The position numbers and the translations under genes were made by a program. Below, in pieces: positions 1 to 7,330 of a stretch of DNA of 16,698 nt. The notes below the pieces were generated by a model. That model ran no database searches and had not been told where the DNA came from. It saw only the letters and a program-made list of their open reading frames with translations. Numbering within the stretch: the first letter of the stretch is position 1; each line of letters starts with the position of its first letter. The DNA is from Bacteroidales bacterium UBA1208 (GTDB taxonomy: Bacteria > Bacteroidota > Bacteroidia > Bacteroidales > P3): the NCBI GenBank assembly GCA_002309955.1, contig DBXQ01000118.1, positions 2,749 to 19,446 of the forward strand, in the 5' to 3' direction.

Positions 1-645
1 AACATGATCACCATCAACGGACAGAAAATGGGCAAGTCGTTGGGCAACTTCATCACCCTCGACGAATTCTTCACCGGCAGCCATAAACTGCTGACCCAAG
101 CCTACGCCCCCATGACCATCCGTTTCTTCATTCTACAGGCACATTACCGCAGCACCGTGGACTTCAGCAACGAGGCACTGATTGCAGCCGAAAAAGGCTA
201 CGCCCGACTGATGCAGGCATACAGAACCCTCGGCCGACTGCAACCCTCGAAAAACAGCAGCGTTGATGTGAGCGGATACCGCCAACTGTGCTACGACGCC
301 ATGAACGACGACCTTAACACACCCATCGTCATCAGCCACCTGTTCGACATGGCCAAAGTAATCAACACTGTTCACGACAAAAAAGCCACACTCACACAAA
401 CCGATATCGACGAACTGAAAAGCGTGATGGACACCTTCGTGTTCAACGTCATGGGACTGCGTGACGAGACTGCCAAAGACAACACCTCACTGGTGGACGG
501 CCTGATGAAAATGATACTCGACGCCCGCGCCGCAGCAAAAGCCAACAAAGACTGGGCAACGAGCGACCACATACGCGACGAACTGTCAGCCCTCGGCGTA
601 ACAGTGAAAGACGGCAAAGACGGTGCAACCTACGAGTTGAATTAA
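1..645 (+). CDS. cysS: Cysteinyl-tRNA synthetase, C-terminal part (5' end outside window)
   Basis: This is the C-terminal part of a class I aminoacyl-tRNA synthetase that charges tRNA-Cys with cysteine in the cytoplasm. The first visible residues, NMITINGQKMGKSLGNF, contain the KMSKS-type signature in the form KMGKS, followed by the SLGNF stretch typical of CysRS. The rest (about 200 residues) is the helical anticodon-binding/DALR-like region, including MNDDLNTP and a C-terminal SDHIRDELSALGVTVKDGKDG segment characteristic of CysRS ends. The frame is open from base 1, so the ATG at 4 is an internal methionine and the catalytic HIGH half lies upstream of the window. The NUDIX gene starts 6 bases after the stop, so the two are probably co-transcribed. 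Family assignment is very secure. Confidence 0.95.
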   Translation, partial: NMITINGQKMGKSLGNFITLDEFFTGSHKLLTQAYAPMTIRFFILQAHYRSTVDFSNEALIAAEKGYARLMQAYRTLGRLQPSKNSSVDVSGYRQLCYDAMNDDLNTPIVISHLFDMAKVINTVHDKKATLTQTDIDELKSVMDTFVFNVMGLRDETAKDNTSLVDGLMKMILDARAAAKANKDWATSDHIRDELSALGVTVKDGKDGATYELN

Positions 646-651
646 CAACAC

Positions 652-1095
652 ATGTATACCTACCCCTACCCCAGACCCATGCTGACAGCCGACTGCGTAG
701 TGTTCGGCTTACGCAACGACGGCAACCGCTCCCTGTTGCTGGTACAGCGCGGCAACGAGCCCTACAAAGGCATGTGGGCTTTGCCAGGAGGGTTTATGGA
801 AATGGACGAGACACTGGAGGCATGCGCCCGTCGCGAACTGAGCGAAGAAACCGGATGCACCATAGAAATACCACTGCAAGAAATCGGCAGTTTCAGCCGT
901 GTGGATCGCGACCCACGGGGACGTACCGTCACCGTGGCTTTCATGGCCGAGATTGAAGAACGTCCCGTACAAGGAGGCGACGATGCTCGCGAAGCGCACT
1001 GGTTCCCCCTCGACCAACTGCCTCCTTTGGCATTCGACCACCACGAAATAGTCCGCGCTGCCCTGAAACGTGTTAATGAATGTGTAAACGTGTGA
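652..1095 (+). CDS. NUDIX hydrolase
   Basis: A 147-residue cytoplasmic NUDIX-fold hydrolase expected to cleave a nucleoside diphosphate linked to another moiety; the exact substrate cannot be read from the sequence. The Nudix box is complete: G47, E53, then R61-E62-L63-x-E65-E66-x-G68-C69 (GX5EX7REUXEEXGU), which provides the metal-binding glutamates. It is preceded by the common strand WALPGGF. The N-terminus MYTYPYPRP followed by ADCVVFG resembles the ADP-ribose pyrophosphatase-like/NrtR-type NUDIX group, but no extra DNA-binding domain is present. It starts 6 bases after cysS. The last residues (VNECVNV) and the stop codon are encoded by the AT-rich intergenic repeat described separately, so the native C-terminus may have been altered by the repeat. 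Confidence 0.9.
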   Translation: MYTYPYPRPMLTADCVVFGLRNDGNRSLLLVQRGNEPYKGMWALPGGFMEMDETLEACARRELSEETGCTIEIPLQEIGSFSRVDRDPRGRTVTVAFMAEIEERPVQGGDDAREAHWFPLDQLPPLAFDHHEIVRAALKRVNECVNV

Positions 1096-1166
1096 ATTTG
1101 TTAATGTGTTAGTCCTTGGCGCATCAAAGATTAACGAATTAACACATTAACGAATTAACGAATTAA
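1081..1166. repeat. AT-rich intergenic repeat with opposing arms (NUDIX/S41 peptidase gap)
   Basis: The gap between the NUDIX gene and the S41 peptidase is filled with GTTAAT/ATTAAC words. The segment AATTTGTTAATGTGTTA (1095-1111) pairs with TAACACATTAACGAATT (1140-1156) with one G-U position in 17, which could form a hairpin with a 28-base loop. Further CGAATTAA copies continue to about 1166. The array overlaps the end of the NUDIX coding sequence. It belongs to the same family as the repeats near 3921, 7215, 8101 and 9100. Confidence 0.7.
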
Positions 1167-1173
1167 AAACGAT

Positions 1174-2784
1174 ATGACAGAAAAGAAAAAACACAACTTC
1201 TCAATCGGAGTGGTACTGTTGGCAGCCGTATTGGGTGTGCTGTGCGGCGCACTGCTGGTTCCTCGGACAAACGATGACAAACTGATGGGCACAATGTACA
1301 GTCCGGCCGGCCTCCGCATGAGTGTCATGATGCAGATTATCGGCAACTACTATGTCGACGATATAGACCAAGACTCGCTATCCACCATCGCCATCCAATC
1401 CATGCTCTCATCCCTCGACCCGCACAGCACCTACCTCGCCCCAGCCGATTTCGACAAAGAAGTGGAAATACTGCAAGGCCGTTTCGAAGGCATCGGGGTA
1501 ACCCTCAAATGGGTAAACGACACCGTATACGCATTAGATGTGCATGCCGGAAGCCCTGCCGCCCATGCAGGCGTGCAGCCTGGCGACAGAATCATAAAAG
1601 TCGACACCGTGCAAGTGTCGGGTGTAAAACTGGAAGAAGGCGTGTCGAAAGTCGTCGAACTGATACGCGGACCACGCTACAGCACTGTGACCCTCACCCT
1701 TGACCGCAAAGACAGCAAAACACCCCTCAAGATAAAAATCAAACGCGATGTCATACGCCACTCCTCCGTACCCGCGGCAGTGATGATAAACAAAACAACA
1801 GGCTACATCCGTGTCTCCCATTTCGCCGAAACCACCGCATCCGAATTCCACAACGCCCTGCTGCAGCTAAACAAACAGGGAATGAAACACCTCGTGCTCG
1901 ACCTGCGCGGCAACGGAGGCGGCTCGTTAGAATCGGCAGTCAAAATGGCCGACGAACTACTGCCCAAAGGCGACATGATAGTCTACACACAAGGAGCCCA
2001 CAGCCGCCGGCACAACTCCTACGCCACCTCGGGAGGCCTCTTTGAAGAAGGACAGCTCACAATCCTCATCAACGAATTCTCAGCCAGCGCCAGCGAAGTC
2101 GTGTCGGGAGCCATACAAGACAATGACAGAGGACTTGTGGCAGGCCGCTGCAGTTTTGGCAAAGGATTGGTGCAACGCCAGTTCGACCTCCCCGACGGCG
2201 ATGCAGTCATGCTCACCATCGCCCGCTACTACTCCCCCTCCGGACGCTGCATCCAACGTCCCTACGACAAAGGAAGCGACGCCTACTACACCGACTACCT
2301 CAACCGGATATTCTCCAACTTCACATCGCCCGACTCGCTTCTCTACGCCACAGCCGACACCACGCAGCAATACCTCACAAAAAAAGGACGCAAAGTTTAC
2401 GGCGGAGGAGGCATACAACCCGACATCACCCTGCCCTACGTGCTTGACACCAACTGGGCATACTACAACCAACTGTTGGACAAACAAGTGCTTGACGAAG
2501 TGATGTGCCACCAACTGCACGACCACTATCCCGAACTGATGGCGAAATATCCCACCGCCGACCACTTCGTGAAAAACTACCAAATAGACAACGACTCCTG
2601 GCAACGCATCCTCAACACCGGAGCCGCCAAAGGAGTCAAGCCCCGAGCCGAAAGCCTGAAACGATACGCCAACCACATACGCAACCACTACAAAGCCCTG
2701 ATGGCAGCGGCGCTCTACGACGAAAACACATACTACCGAGTGTCACTCCGTTACGACAACGAACTGCAGAAAATAATAAAATAA
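1174..2784 (+). CDS. S41-family C-terminal processing peptidase (CtpA/Prc-like)
   Basis: A 536-residue membrane-anchored periplasmic serine protease of the tail-specific/C-terminal processing family, expected to degrade or trim envelope proteins from their C-termini. In order: a short basic N-terminus, one hydrophobic anchor (about residues 10-29), a PDZ domain (about 100-190, with GIGV and HAGVQPGDRI), then the S41 core. The catalytic pair is visible: S305 in EFSASASE and K330 in SFGKG, 25 residues apart, with Q334 four residues further, the same spacing as E. coli Prc and plant D1 protease. The substrate-loop strand VLDLRGNGGG is also present (about 241-250). The start codon follows the intergenic repeat by a few bases. 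The thioredoxin-like gene begins 14 bases after the stop, so the two are likely one operon serving envelope protein quality control. Confidence 0.95.
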   Translation: MTEKKKHNFSIGVVLLAAVLGVLCGALLVPRTNDDKLMGTMYSPAGLRMSVMMQIIGNYYVDDIDQDSLSTIAIQSMLSSLDPHSTYLAPADFDKEVEILQGRFEGIGVTLKWVNDTVYALDVHAGSPAAHAGVQPGDRIIKVDTVQVSGVKLEEGVSKVVELIRGPRYSTVTLTLDRKDSKTPLKIKIKRDVIRHSSVPAAVMINKTTGYIRVSHFAETTASEFHNALLQLNKQGMKHLVLDLRGNGGGSLESAVKMADELLPKGDMIVYTQGAHSRRHNSYATSGGLFEEGQLTILINEFSASASEVVSGAIQDNDRGLVAGRCSFGKGLVQRQFDLPDGDAVMLTIARYYSPSGRCIQRPYDKGSDAYYTDYLNRIFSNFTSPDSLLYATADTTQQYLTKKGRKVYGGGGIQPDITLPYVLDTNWAYYNQLLDKQVLDEVMCHQLHDHYPELMAKYPTADHFVKNYQIDNDSWQRILNTGAAKGVKPRAESLKRYANHIRNHYKALMAAALYDENTYYRVSLRYDNELQKIIK

Positions 2785-2798
2785 AACAACGAACACAT

Positions 2799-3881
2799 AT
2801 GAAACGTACAATCCTTCTGATTGCCTTGGCGACAGGGATGATGACAAACATCCAAGCCCAGACCTCCACACTCAGCGGCACCCTAAGGGGAGTTCCTGAA
2901 GGATCACGCATTGTAATCAGCCAGATAGTCAAAGACCGTCTGCAACCCGTCGACACACTACGGCTCGACAAAAAAGGCGAGTTCAAAGCAAAGCTGACCC
3001 ACAAAGAGCCAGCCTATTACGTGCTGCAAACCACCGAGCGTAATGGAGGCATGTGCCACATACTGCTTGAACCCAAAGACAAAGTAAAGCTCGACATAGT
3101 TTACTTCGTCGACCGCCATGCCTTCAGCATCCAGTCATGCAAAGGGTCGCGCAACGTAGAGCTATACCGCCAGTTCAACGACCTGCTGCTGGCAGCTATC
3201 ACACCCGAACAACAGGCACAATTGCCCGACCGTGCATCCCGTCTGTTAGCCAACAACTCCAAATTACTCATGAGCGCCTTTTTAGTCACCTTCTTCGACA
3301 ATAATTTCGACAACTACGTGTCGCTCTATGCCAAAATCCGCAACGACTTGATAACCGACTACCCAGACGACCCCTTCGTCAAACATATCGACAAACGCCT
3401 CCAAGGCGTAGTGTTCCCAGGTATGGAAGCCCCGGAGATCGCTATGAACGACCCCGAAGGGAACGAGCGTCGCCTCTCTTCATTGCGCGGCAATATCGTG
3501 CTCATCGACTTCTGGGCATCATGGTGCGGCCCCTGCCGTCGCGAAAATCCCAATGTGGTGAAGCTATATGAGAAATATCATGATCAAGGATTCGAAATAT
3601 ACAGCGTTTCTCTTGACAAGACCCGAGATGCATGGATACGCGCCATTAACGACGATAAACTCAGTTGGCCCAATCATGTCAGCGATTTGAATGGCTGGAC
3701 TTCGTCTGGTGGCAAGACCTACGGTATCTCGTCTGTACCCAGCACTGTACTGGTAGACCGTTACGGCAAAGTTGTGGCTCGCAACCTACGCGGTGCCGAA
3801 TTGGAGCAGAAACTGCAACAACTGCTGGAAGAGCAGGAATGGGTAGCACCCGAAGAACAGCCAGAAGTCCAAGATGAATAA
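2799..3881 (+). CDS. Periplasmic thioredoxin-fold protein with N-terminal DUF4369-like domain (TlpA/ResA type)
   Basis: A 360-residue exported thiol-disulfide oxidoreductase. The start at 2799 is chosen because it gives a clean signal peptide (MKRTILLIALATGMMTNIQAQ); the frame is open for 98 codons further upstream, but that stretch overlaps the peptidase gene and reads as low-complexity shadow translation. Residues about 24-115 have the DUF4369 pattern (SGTLRGVPEGSRIVI, VDTLRLDKKGEFK). Residues about 205-345 are an AhpC/TSA-thioredoxin fold with FWASWCGPCRREN (active-site C243 and C246) and the cis-proline loop SVPSTVLVD (P314). The tail is rich in Glu and Gln. Bacteroidales encode many such proteins, and their redox partners are mostly undefined. 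The activity type is secure; the specific substrate is not known. Confidence 0.92.
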   Translation: MKRTILLIALATGMMTNIQAQTSTLSGTLRGVPEGSRIVISQIVKDRLQPVDTLRLDKKGEFKAKLTHKEPAYYVLQTTERNGGMCHILLEPKDKVKLDIVYFVDRHAFSIQSCKGSRNVELYRQFNDLLLAAITPEQQAQLPDRASRLLANNSKLLMSAFLVTFFDNNFDNYVSLYAKIRNDLITDYPDDPFVKHIDKRLQGVVFPGMEAPEIAMNDPEGNERRLSSLRGNIVLIDFWASWCGPCRRENPNVVKLYEKYHDQGFEIYSVSLDKTRDAWIRAINDDKLSWPNHVSDLNGWTSSGGKTYGISSVPSTVLVDRYGKVVARNLRGAELEQKLQQLLEEQEWVAPEEQPEVQDE

Positions 3882-3920
3882 AAATAGACTGCTGCAAAGT
3901 GAGATGTTTCGAATTCATTA

Positions 3921-3976
3921 ATTCATGAATCTTTTGAATATGTTAATTCGTTAATTGATTTACACATTAACACATT
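3921..3976. repeat. Dispersed AT-rich intergenic repeat, copy A
   Basis: Bases 3921-3955 are a copy of a roughly 35-base repeat that recurs at 7215-7249 and 8101-8135. The shared core reads ATTCRTRAATCTTTYGAAT followed by a GTTAATT word. Downstream, ATTAACACATT (3966-3976) is complementary, with one mismatch, to AATATGTTAAT (3937-3947), giving the opposing-arm layout seen in the other gaps. Further CATTAACACG words continue to about 3994. No gene is visible between 3882 and 4038. Confidence 0.7.
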
Positions 3977-4038
3977 CAAACATTAACACGTTCATAGCTA
4001 CAATAACACTATCAAAGAACAATACAATTAAAAACACT

Positions 4039-5109
4039 ATGATTACATCTACAATGATAGAAATGGCGTTGAGCCATGTGAATGACCCCGATCTGGGACG
4101 AAACCTGATTGAACTGGGCATGATAGAAAACATTGCCATTGACGGAGAGAATGTCTCTTTCGATCTGGTACTTACAACCCCTGCATGCCCTATGAAAAAG
4201 CGTATGACAGACGATTGCATCAATGCTATCCATGAATATGTTGACGAGAATGCCCAAGTCACCGTAAATCTTACCTCCCGTCAACAGGAAGAGCCAGACC
4301 CACACGACCTTGTGCCAGGTGTAAAGAATGTCATTGTCGTCGCCTCTGGCAAAGGTGGGGTTGGCAAAAGTACCGTAGCGGTGAACCTTGCCATTTCACT
4401 GGCGAAGACTGGTGCGTCGGTAGGACTAATCGATGCGGATATTTATGGGCCATCCATACCCATCATGTTCAACCTCGGCCAAGAAGACGTCATAGGCGAA
4501 GAGCATGATGGCAAGACATACATGCTCCCCATTGAACGCTATGGTATAAAACTAATGTCAATAGGTTTCCTTGTAGACCCTGATCGTGCCCTTGCATGGC
4601 GTGGTCCGATGGCTTCGGGAGCACTGAAACAACTGGCTACTGACACCTGGTGGGGCGAAATAGACTATCTGGTTGTTGACATGCCTCCGGGAACTGGCGA
4701 TGTTCAGCTCACCTTAGCCCAAACTCTTCCCGTCACAGGAGCCATTATTGTCAGCACACCTCAGCAAGTGGCTCTCGCCGATGTGGTACGAGGCGTAGAA
4801 TTGTTCCGCAATCCTGGCTTAAATATCCCCGTTTTGGGCTTTGTGGAGAACATGGCTTACTTCACCCCTGCCGAATTACCCGACCACAAATACTATATCT
4901 TTGGCAAAGAAGGCTGCAAACGACTGGCCACCCAAATGAATGTGCCATTGCTTGGCGAGATACCTATTGTGCAGAGCATTGCCGAGAGTGGCGACAATGG
5001 ACACCCCGTTGCTCTGTGGTCTGAAACAGAGACACCCGAAAGCACCGCTTTCATGCAATTGGCAGAAAACACCATCCGTGAGATATGCAAACTGAACAAT
5101 AAAGATTAA
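4039..5109 (+). CDS. Mrp/ApbC-family P-loop ATPase (Fe-S cluster carrier type)
   Basis: A 356-residue cytoplasmic protein of the Mrp/NBP35 family, implicated in Fe-S cluster transfer. Residues about 1-80 form a MIP18/DUF59-type domain (NDPDLG, TTPACPMKK). The P-loop domain follows with the deviant Walker A SGKGGVGKST (103-112), IDADIYGPSIP, VVDMPPGTGD (about 213-221) and STPQQVALADV. The start at 4039 is preferred over the in-frame ATG at 3955: the 28 residues between them are translated from the intergenic repeat and match nothing in the family. The CxxC that bridges a cluster between subunits in E. coli Mrp and ApbC is absent; the equivalent place reads ENMAYFTPAELPDHKYYIFG (270-289). A NifU-domain gene follows, consistent with a role in cluster delivery. 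Family call secure; cluster binding by this variant is uncertain. Confidence 0.93.
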   Translation: MITSTMIEMALSHVNDPDLGRNLIELGMIENIAIDGENVSFDLVLTTPACPMKKRMTDDCINAIHEYVDENAQVTVNLTSRQQEEPDPHDLVPGVKNVIVVASGKGGVGKSTVAVNLAISLAKTGASVGLIDADIYGPSIPIMFNLGQEDVIGEEHDGKTYMLPIERYGIKLMSIGFLVDPDRALAWRGPMASGALKQLATDTWWGEIDYLVVDMPPGTGDVQLTLAQTLPVTGAIIVSTPQQVALADVVRGVELFRNPGLNIPVLGFVENMAYFTPAELPDHKYYIFGKEGCKRLATQMNVPLLGEIPIVQSIAESGDNGHPVALWSETETPESTAFMQLAENTIREICKLNNKD

Positions 5110-5121
5110 ATGGTTGAATGG

Positions 5122-5172
5122 GTTGATATGTTTAATAATGCGGATGAGTTTAAAGACTCACATCATATCAAC
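5122..5172. repeat. Hairpin-forming inverted repeat between mrp and nifU-like gene
   Basis: GTTGATATG (5122-5130) is exactly complementary to CATATCAAC (5164-5172). An inner pair (GATGAGT against ACTCACATC, around 5143-5163) can extend the stem. The right part, 5148-5180, also matches sequence inside the coding region at 9933 and 10098 (GTTTAA-GAC-CATCATAT, then ATCAACGGATAA). It could act as a transcript-level structure between two co-oriented genes, but no T-tract follows that would make it a standard intrinsic terminator. Confidence 0.5.
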
Positions 5173-5205
5173 GGATAAACAGAAATTGTAACAAATCATA
5201 TAGAC

Positions 5206-5451
5206 ATGACAGACCAAGAAAGAATTGCAGTTGAGAGCCGCGTGAAAAACGCTCTCCAACAAATACGCCCCTACCTACAGCAGGATGGCGGCGATGTAGA
5301 ATATGTCGACATCACCAATCAAGGTGTAGTAATGGTGCGCCTCACAGGACACTGCGGATCCTGTCCACACGCCTTACAAACCTTGAAACAGGGTATCGAG
5401 ACTGCCATCAAACGCGTCATTCCCGAAGTGAAATCAGTAGAACGAGTATAA
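5206..5451 (+). CDS. NifU C-terminal-domain protein (Nfu-type Fe-S scaffold/carrier)
   Basis: An 81-residue protein consisting only of the NifU C-terminal (Nfu) domain, which binds a [4Fe-4S] cluster at a subunit interface and passes it to apo-proteins. Visible hallmarks are RPYLQQDGGDVEYVDI (about residues 21-36), then the CGSC motif (C50 and C53) in TGHCGSCPHA, and the closing helix LKQGIETAIKRVIPEVKSV. The length is normal for a stand-alone Nfu. It lies 96 bases after the Mrp-type ATPase and 16 bases before the cobalamin adenosyltransferase, so it may be read with either. Assignment is very secure. Confidence 0.94.
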   Translation: MTDQERIAVESRVKNALQQIRPYLQQDGGDVEYVDITNQGVVMVRLTGHCGSCPHALQTLKQGIETAIKRVIPEVKSVERV

Positions 5452-5467
5452 TATTTCTCTGAATATC

Positions 5468-6007
5468 ATGATATACACTAAGACAGGCGATCGAGGAACC
5501 ACATCGCTTGTGGGTGGAACGAGGGTGCCAAAATGCCACCAAAGGGTCGAAGCCTATGGCACTGTTGACGAACTGAACGCCCATATAGGGCTGTTGGCTG
5601 AAATGATAAAACCTTTTGCATCCACTCACTATGCAACCCTAAAACAGATACAACGGAACCTCTTTATCGTCCAAACACTATTAGCCACAGAAAAAGAGGT
5701 GAATTTTGAACTACCCCAGCTCCCTGACAATGCAGTCGAAGATTTGGAAAAAAAGATAGACCACCTGCAAGAGTGCCTACCTCCTTTCCGCAGTTTTGTC
5801 ATACCTGGTGGGACAATGGCATCAGCTCAATGCCATGTTGCAAGGACTGTTTGTCGCCGTGCTGAACGCTGTATTGTCAAATTAAACCAAGAATCCGAGG
5901 TTGACAGTCGGGCAGCTTGCTATATCAACCGCCTCTCAGACTTTCTCTTCATCCTGTCGCGCGACCTTGTTATCTCACAGGGAGCCGAGGAATCGCTATT
6001 TAACTAA
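5468..6007 (+). CDS. ATP:cob(I)alamin adenosyltransferase, PduO/CobA-type
   Basis: A 179-residue cytoplasmic enzyme that transfers the adenosyl group of ATP to cob(I)alamin, making coenzyme B12 for adenosylcobalamin-dependent enzymes such as methylmalonyl-CoA mutase. The N-terminal ATP-binding signature YTKTGDRGTTSLVGG (3-17), the AYGTVDELNAHIG stretch (29-41) and the C-terminal RRAERCI...INRLSDFLFILSRDL (130-166) are characteristic of the PduO group. Length fits a single-domain family member. It follows the Nfu gene by 16 bases, which suggests co-transcription. No cobalamin riboswitch is visible upstream. Family call is secure. Confidence 0.95.
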   Translation: MIYTKTGDRGTTSLVGGTRVPKCHQRVEAYGTVDELNAHIGLLAEMIKPFASTHYATLKQIQRNLFIVQTLLATEKEVNFELPQLPDNAVEDLEKKIDHLQECLPPFRSFVIPGGTMASAQCHVARTVCRRAERCIVKLNQESEVDSRAACYINRLSDFLFILSRDLVISQGAEESLFN

Positions 6008-6085
6008 AAGATGCTCTGGGTAAGACCGTGGAACAGCTGATTATTGTGCGAAAACACTAAAAATAAATAATTATTCAGAAAATAG

Positions 6086-6116
6086 TTTGCAATAATAGAA
6101 AAAAGATGTACTTTTG
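6086..6116 (+). promoter_or_regulatory. Bacteroidetes-type promoter (-33 TTTG, -7 TACTTTTG)
   Basis: TTTG at 6086-6089 and TACTTTTG at 6109-6116 are separated by 19 bases, matching the Bacteroidetes -33/-7 consensus (TTTG, TAnnTTTG) and its spacing. The surrounding DNA is strongly AT-rich. Transcription would begin near 6122 and give a leader of about 95 bases before the DUF2795 gene. This is the best-formed promoter in the window. Confidence 0.75.
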
Positions 6117-6215
6117 CAAAAAAAATTGATGCATATCAAGCTCTATACAATTCATCAACTGAATCAAGATCAAATTATTATTGCATAGGTAAGGTAAAGA
6201 GAAAAATTAGAAATT

Positions 6216-6437
6216 ATGTATTGGACACTTGAATTGGCAACAAAATTAGAGGATGCTCCGTGGCCTGCTACAAAAGACGAGTTGATAGATTATGCTCAGC
6301 GCACAGGAGCTCCCATGGAGGTGATTGAGAATCTTATGGAAATCGAGGATGAGGGCGACCCGTATGACAGCATCGAGGATCTCTGGCCCGACTATCCGAC
6401 TAAGGATGACTTCTTTTTTCAGGAAGACGAATATTAA
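6216..6437 (+). CDS. Small acidic DUF2795 protein, conserved in Bacteroidetes
   Basis: A 73-residue, strongly acidic cytoplasmic protein. The N-terminal part (MYWTLELATKLEDAPWPATKDELIDYAQRTGAPMEVIENLMEI) has the DUF2795 pattern of a small helical domain, and the C-terminal part is rich in Asp, Glu and aromatic residues (DSIEDLWPDYPTKDDFFFQEDEY). Very similar proteins occur across Bacteroidetes, but no function is established. It has its own promoter about 100 bases upstream. The DUF2520 gene starts 9 bases after its stop, so the two are probably one transcript. The gene is clearly real; its role is unknown. Confidence 0.88.
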   Translation: MYWTLELATKLEDAPWPATKDELIDYAQRTGAPMEVIENLMEIEDEGDPYDSIEDLWPDYPTKDDFFFQEDEY

Positions 6438-6446
6438 TCTCTGTTT

Positions 6447-7214
6447 ATGAACATCTCTTTTATTGGCTCGGGCAATGTGGCTACGCATCTTGCCCAAGCT
6501 TTTTATGCGCGCAATCACATAATTAAGCATGTCTGGTCGCGTAATATGGATCATGCATCCCAGCTGGCGACACGGGTTAAAGCTGTACCAATTGACTGCC
6601 TGTCGAGATTGTCGGACGATGCCGATGTGTATATCATTGCGGTGTCAGACGATGCTTTGCCTGAGGTGGCGAAGGATGTGCAGGTGAAGGATGCCTTGGT
6701 GATGCACACTTCGGGAGCCACGGATGCGGATGTGCTGAAAAGTTGTAGCAGCCACTACGGGGTGCTATGGTCGCCGCAGACTTTTGTACGCACTGTAGCC
6801 ATGGAGTATGGAGAACTGCCATTCTGTATTGAAGGCTGCGACAATGAGACTGAAGTCTTGATAGCTGATTTTGCCCAGTCGGTTTCGCCCCACATATATC
6901 GCACAAATCTTGTCCAAAGACGGTGTCTGCATCTTTCGGCGGTGTTTGTGAACAATTTCCCAAATGCACTCTATGCGGTTGCGCAGCAGTTGTGCAGCGA
7001 GCATGACGTGCCTTTTGAGATTCTGTATCCGCTTGCAATAGCTACGACAAAGAATTTACAGCAGGGCGATGTGCGGCTCAGGATGACAGGTCCTGCTGTA
7101 CGGGGTGACTTGAAGACTATCAATGCCCACAGGGAGTTCCTATCTAATAATAAGATGGTATTGGAGTTGTATGACCGTCTGACGAATCTGGTGACAGATA
7201 TTTCGAATTTGTGA
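6447..7214 (+). CDS. DUF2520 Rossmann-like NAD(P)-binding protein
   Basis: A 255-residue cytoplasmic protein with an N-terminal dinucleotide-binding fold: ISFIGSGNVATHLA (3-16) is the glycine-rich loop, followed by HVWSRN, DVYIIAVSDDALPEVAKDV and VMHTSGATDADVL, the layout of F420:NADP oxidoreductase/pyrroline-5-carboxylate-reductase-like proteins. The second half (GVLWSPQTFVR, NNFPNALYAVAQQL, LAIATTKNLQQGDVRLRMTGPAVRGD) is the helical DUF2520 domain. The substrate is unknown. It follows the DUF2795 gene by 9 bases. The stop codon at 7212-7214 touches the start of a dispersed intergenic repeat, so the last residue or two may be repeat-derived. Confidence 0.9.
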   Translation: MNISFIGSGNVATHLAQAFYARNHIIKHVWSRNMDHASQLATRVKAVPIDCLSRLSDDADVYIIAVSDDALPEVAKDVQVKDALVMHTSGATDADVLKSCSSHYGVLWSPQTFVRTVAMEYGELPFCIEGCDNETEVLIADFAQSVSPHIYRTNLVQRRCLHLSAVFVNNFPNALYAVAQQLCSEHDVPFEILYPLAIATTKNLQQGDVRLRMTGPAVRGDLKTINAHREFLSNNKMVLELYDRLTNLVTDISNL

Positions 7215-7326
7215 ATTCGTGAATCTTTCGAATGTGTTAATTCATTAATCTTTTTGAATGAGTCAATTTGATTCACACGTTTACATATTCACGCATTAAC
7301 ACGTTCATTAACACATTAACACGTTT
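7215..7326. repeat. Dispersed AT-rich intergenic repeat, copy B
   Basis: Bases 7215-7249 are nearly identical to copy A (3921-3955): the core ATTCGTGAATCTTTCGAAT is followed by GTGTTAATTCATTAAT. AATGTGTTAAT (7231-7241) is exactly complementary to ATTAACACATT (7307-7317). The right-hand part is a run of CATTAACACG/TTCATTAACACATT words up to about 7325. It fills the whole gap between the DUF2520 gene and the tatD start and is responsible for the open frame upstream of the tatD ATG. Confidence 0.72.
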
Positions 7327-7330
7327 AAAA

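Noticed and set aside
2505..2798. In-frame 98-codon extension upstream of the thioredoxin-like gene
   Set aside because: It overlaps the S41 peptidase in another frame, is Arg/Pro/Gln-rich and lacks homologous features. The ATG at 2799 begins a proper signal peptide.
6001..6060. Short coding-like stretch LKDALGKTVEQLIIVRKH after the cobalamin adenosyltransferase, in another frame
   Set aside because: At 18 codons between two stops it could be a remnant of a lost gene or a former C-terminus, but it is too short to support either without a comparison.
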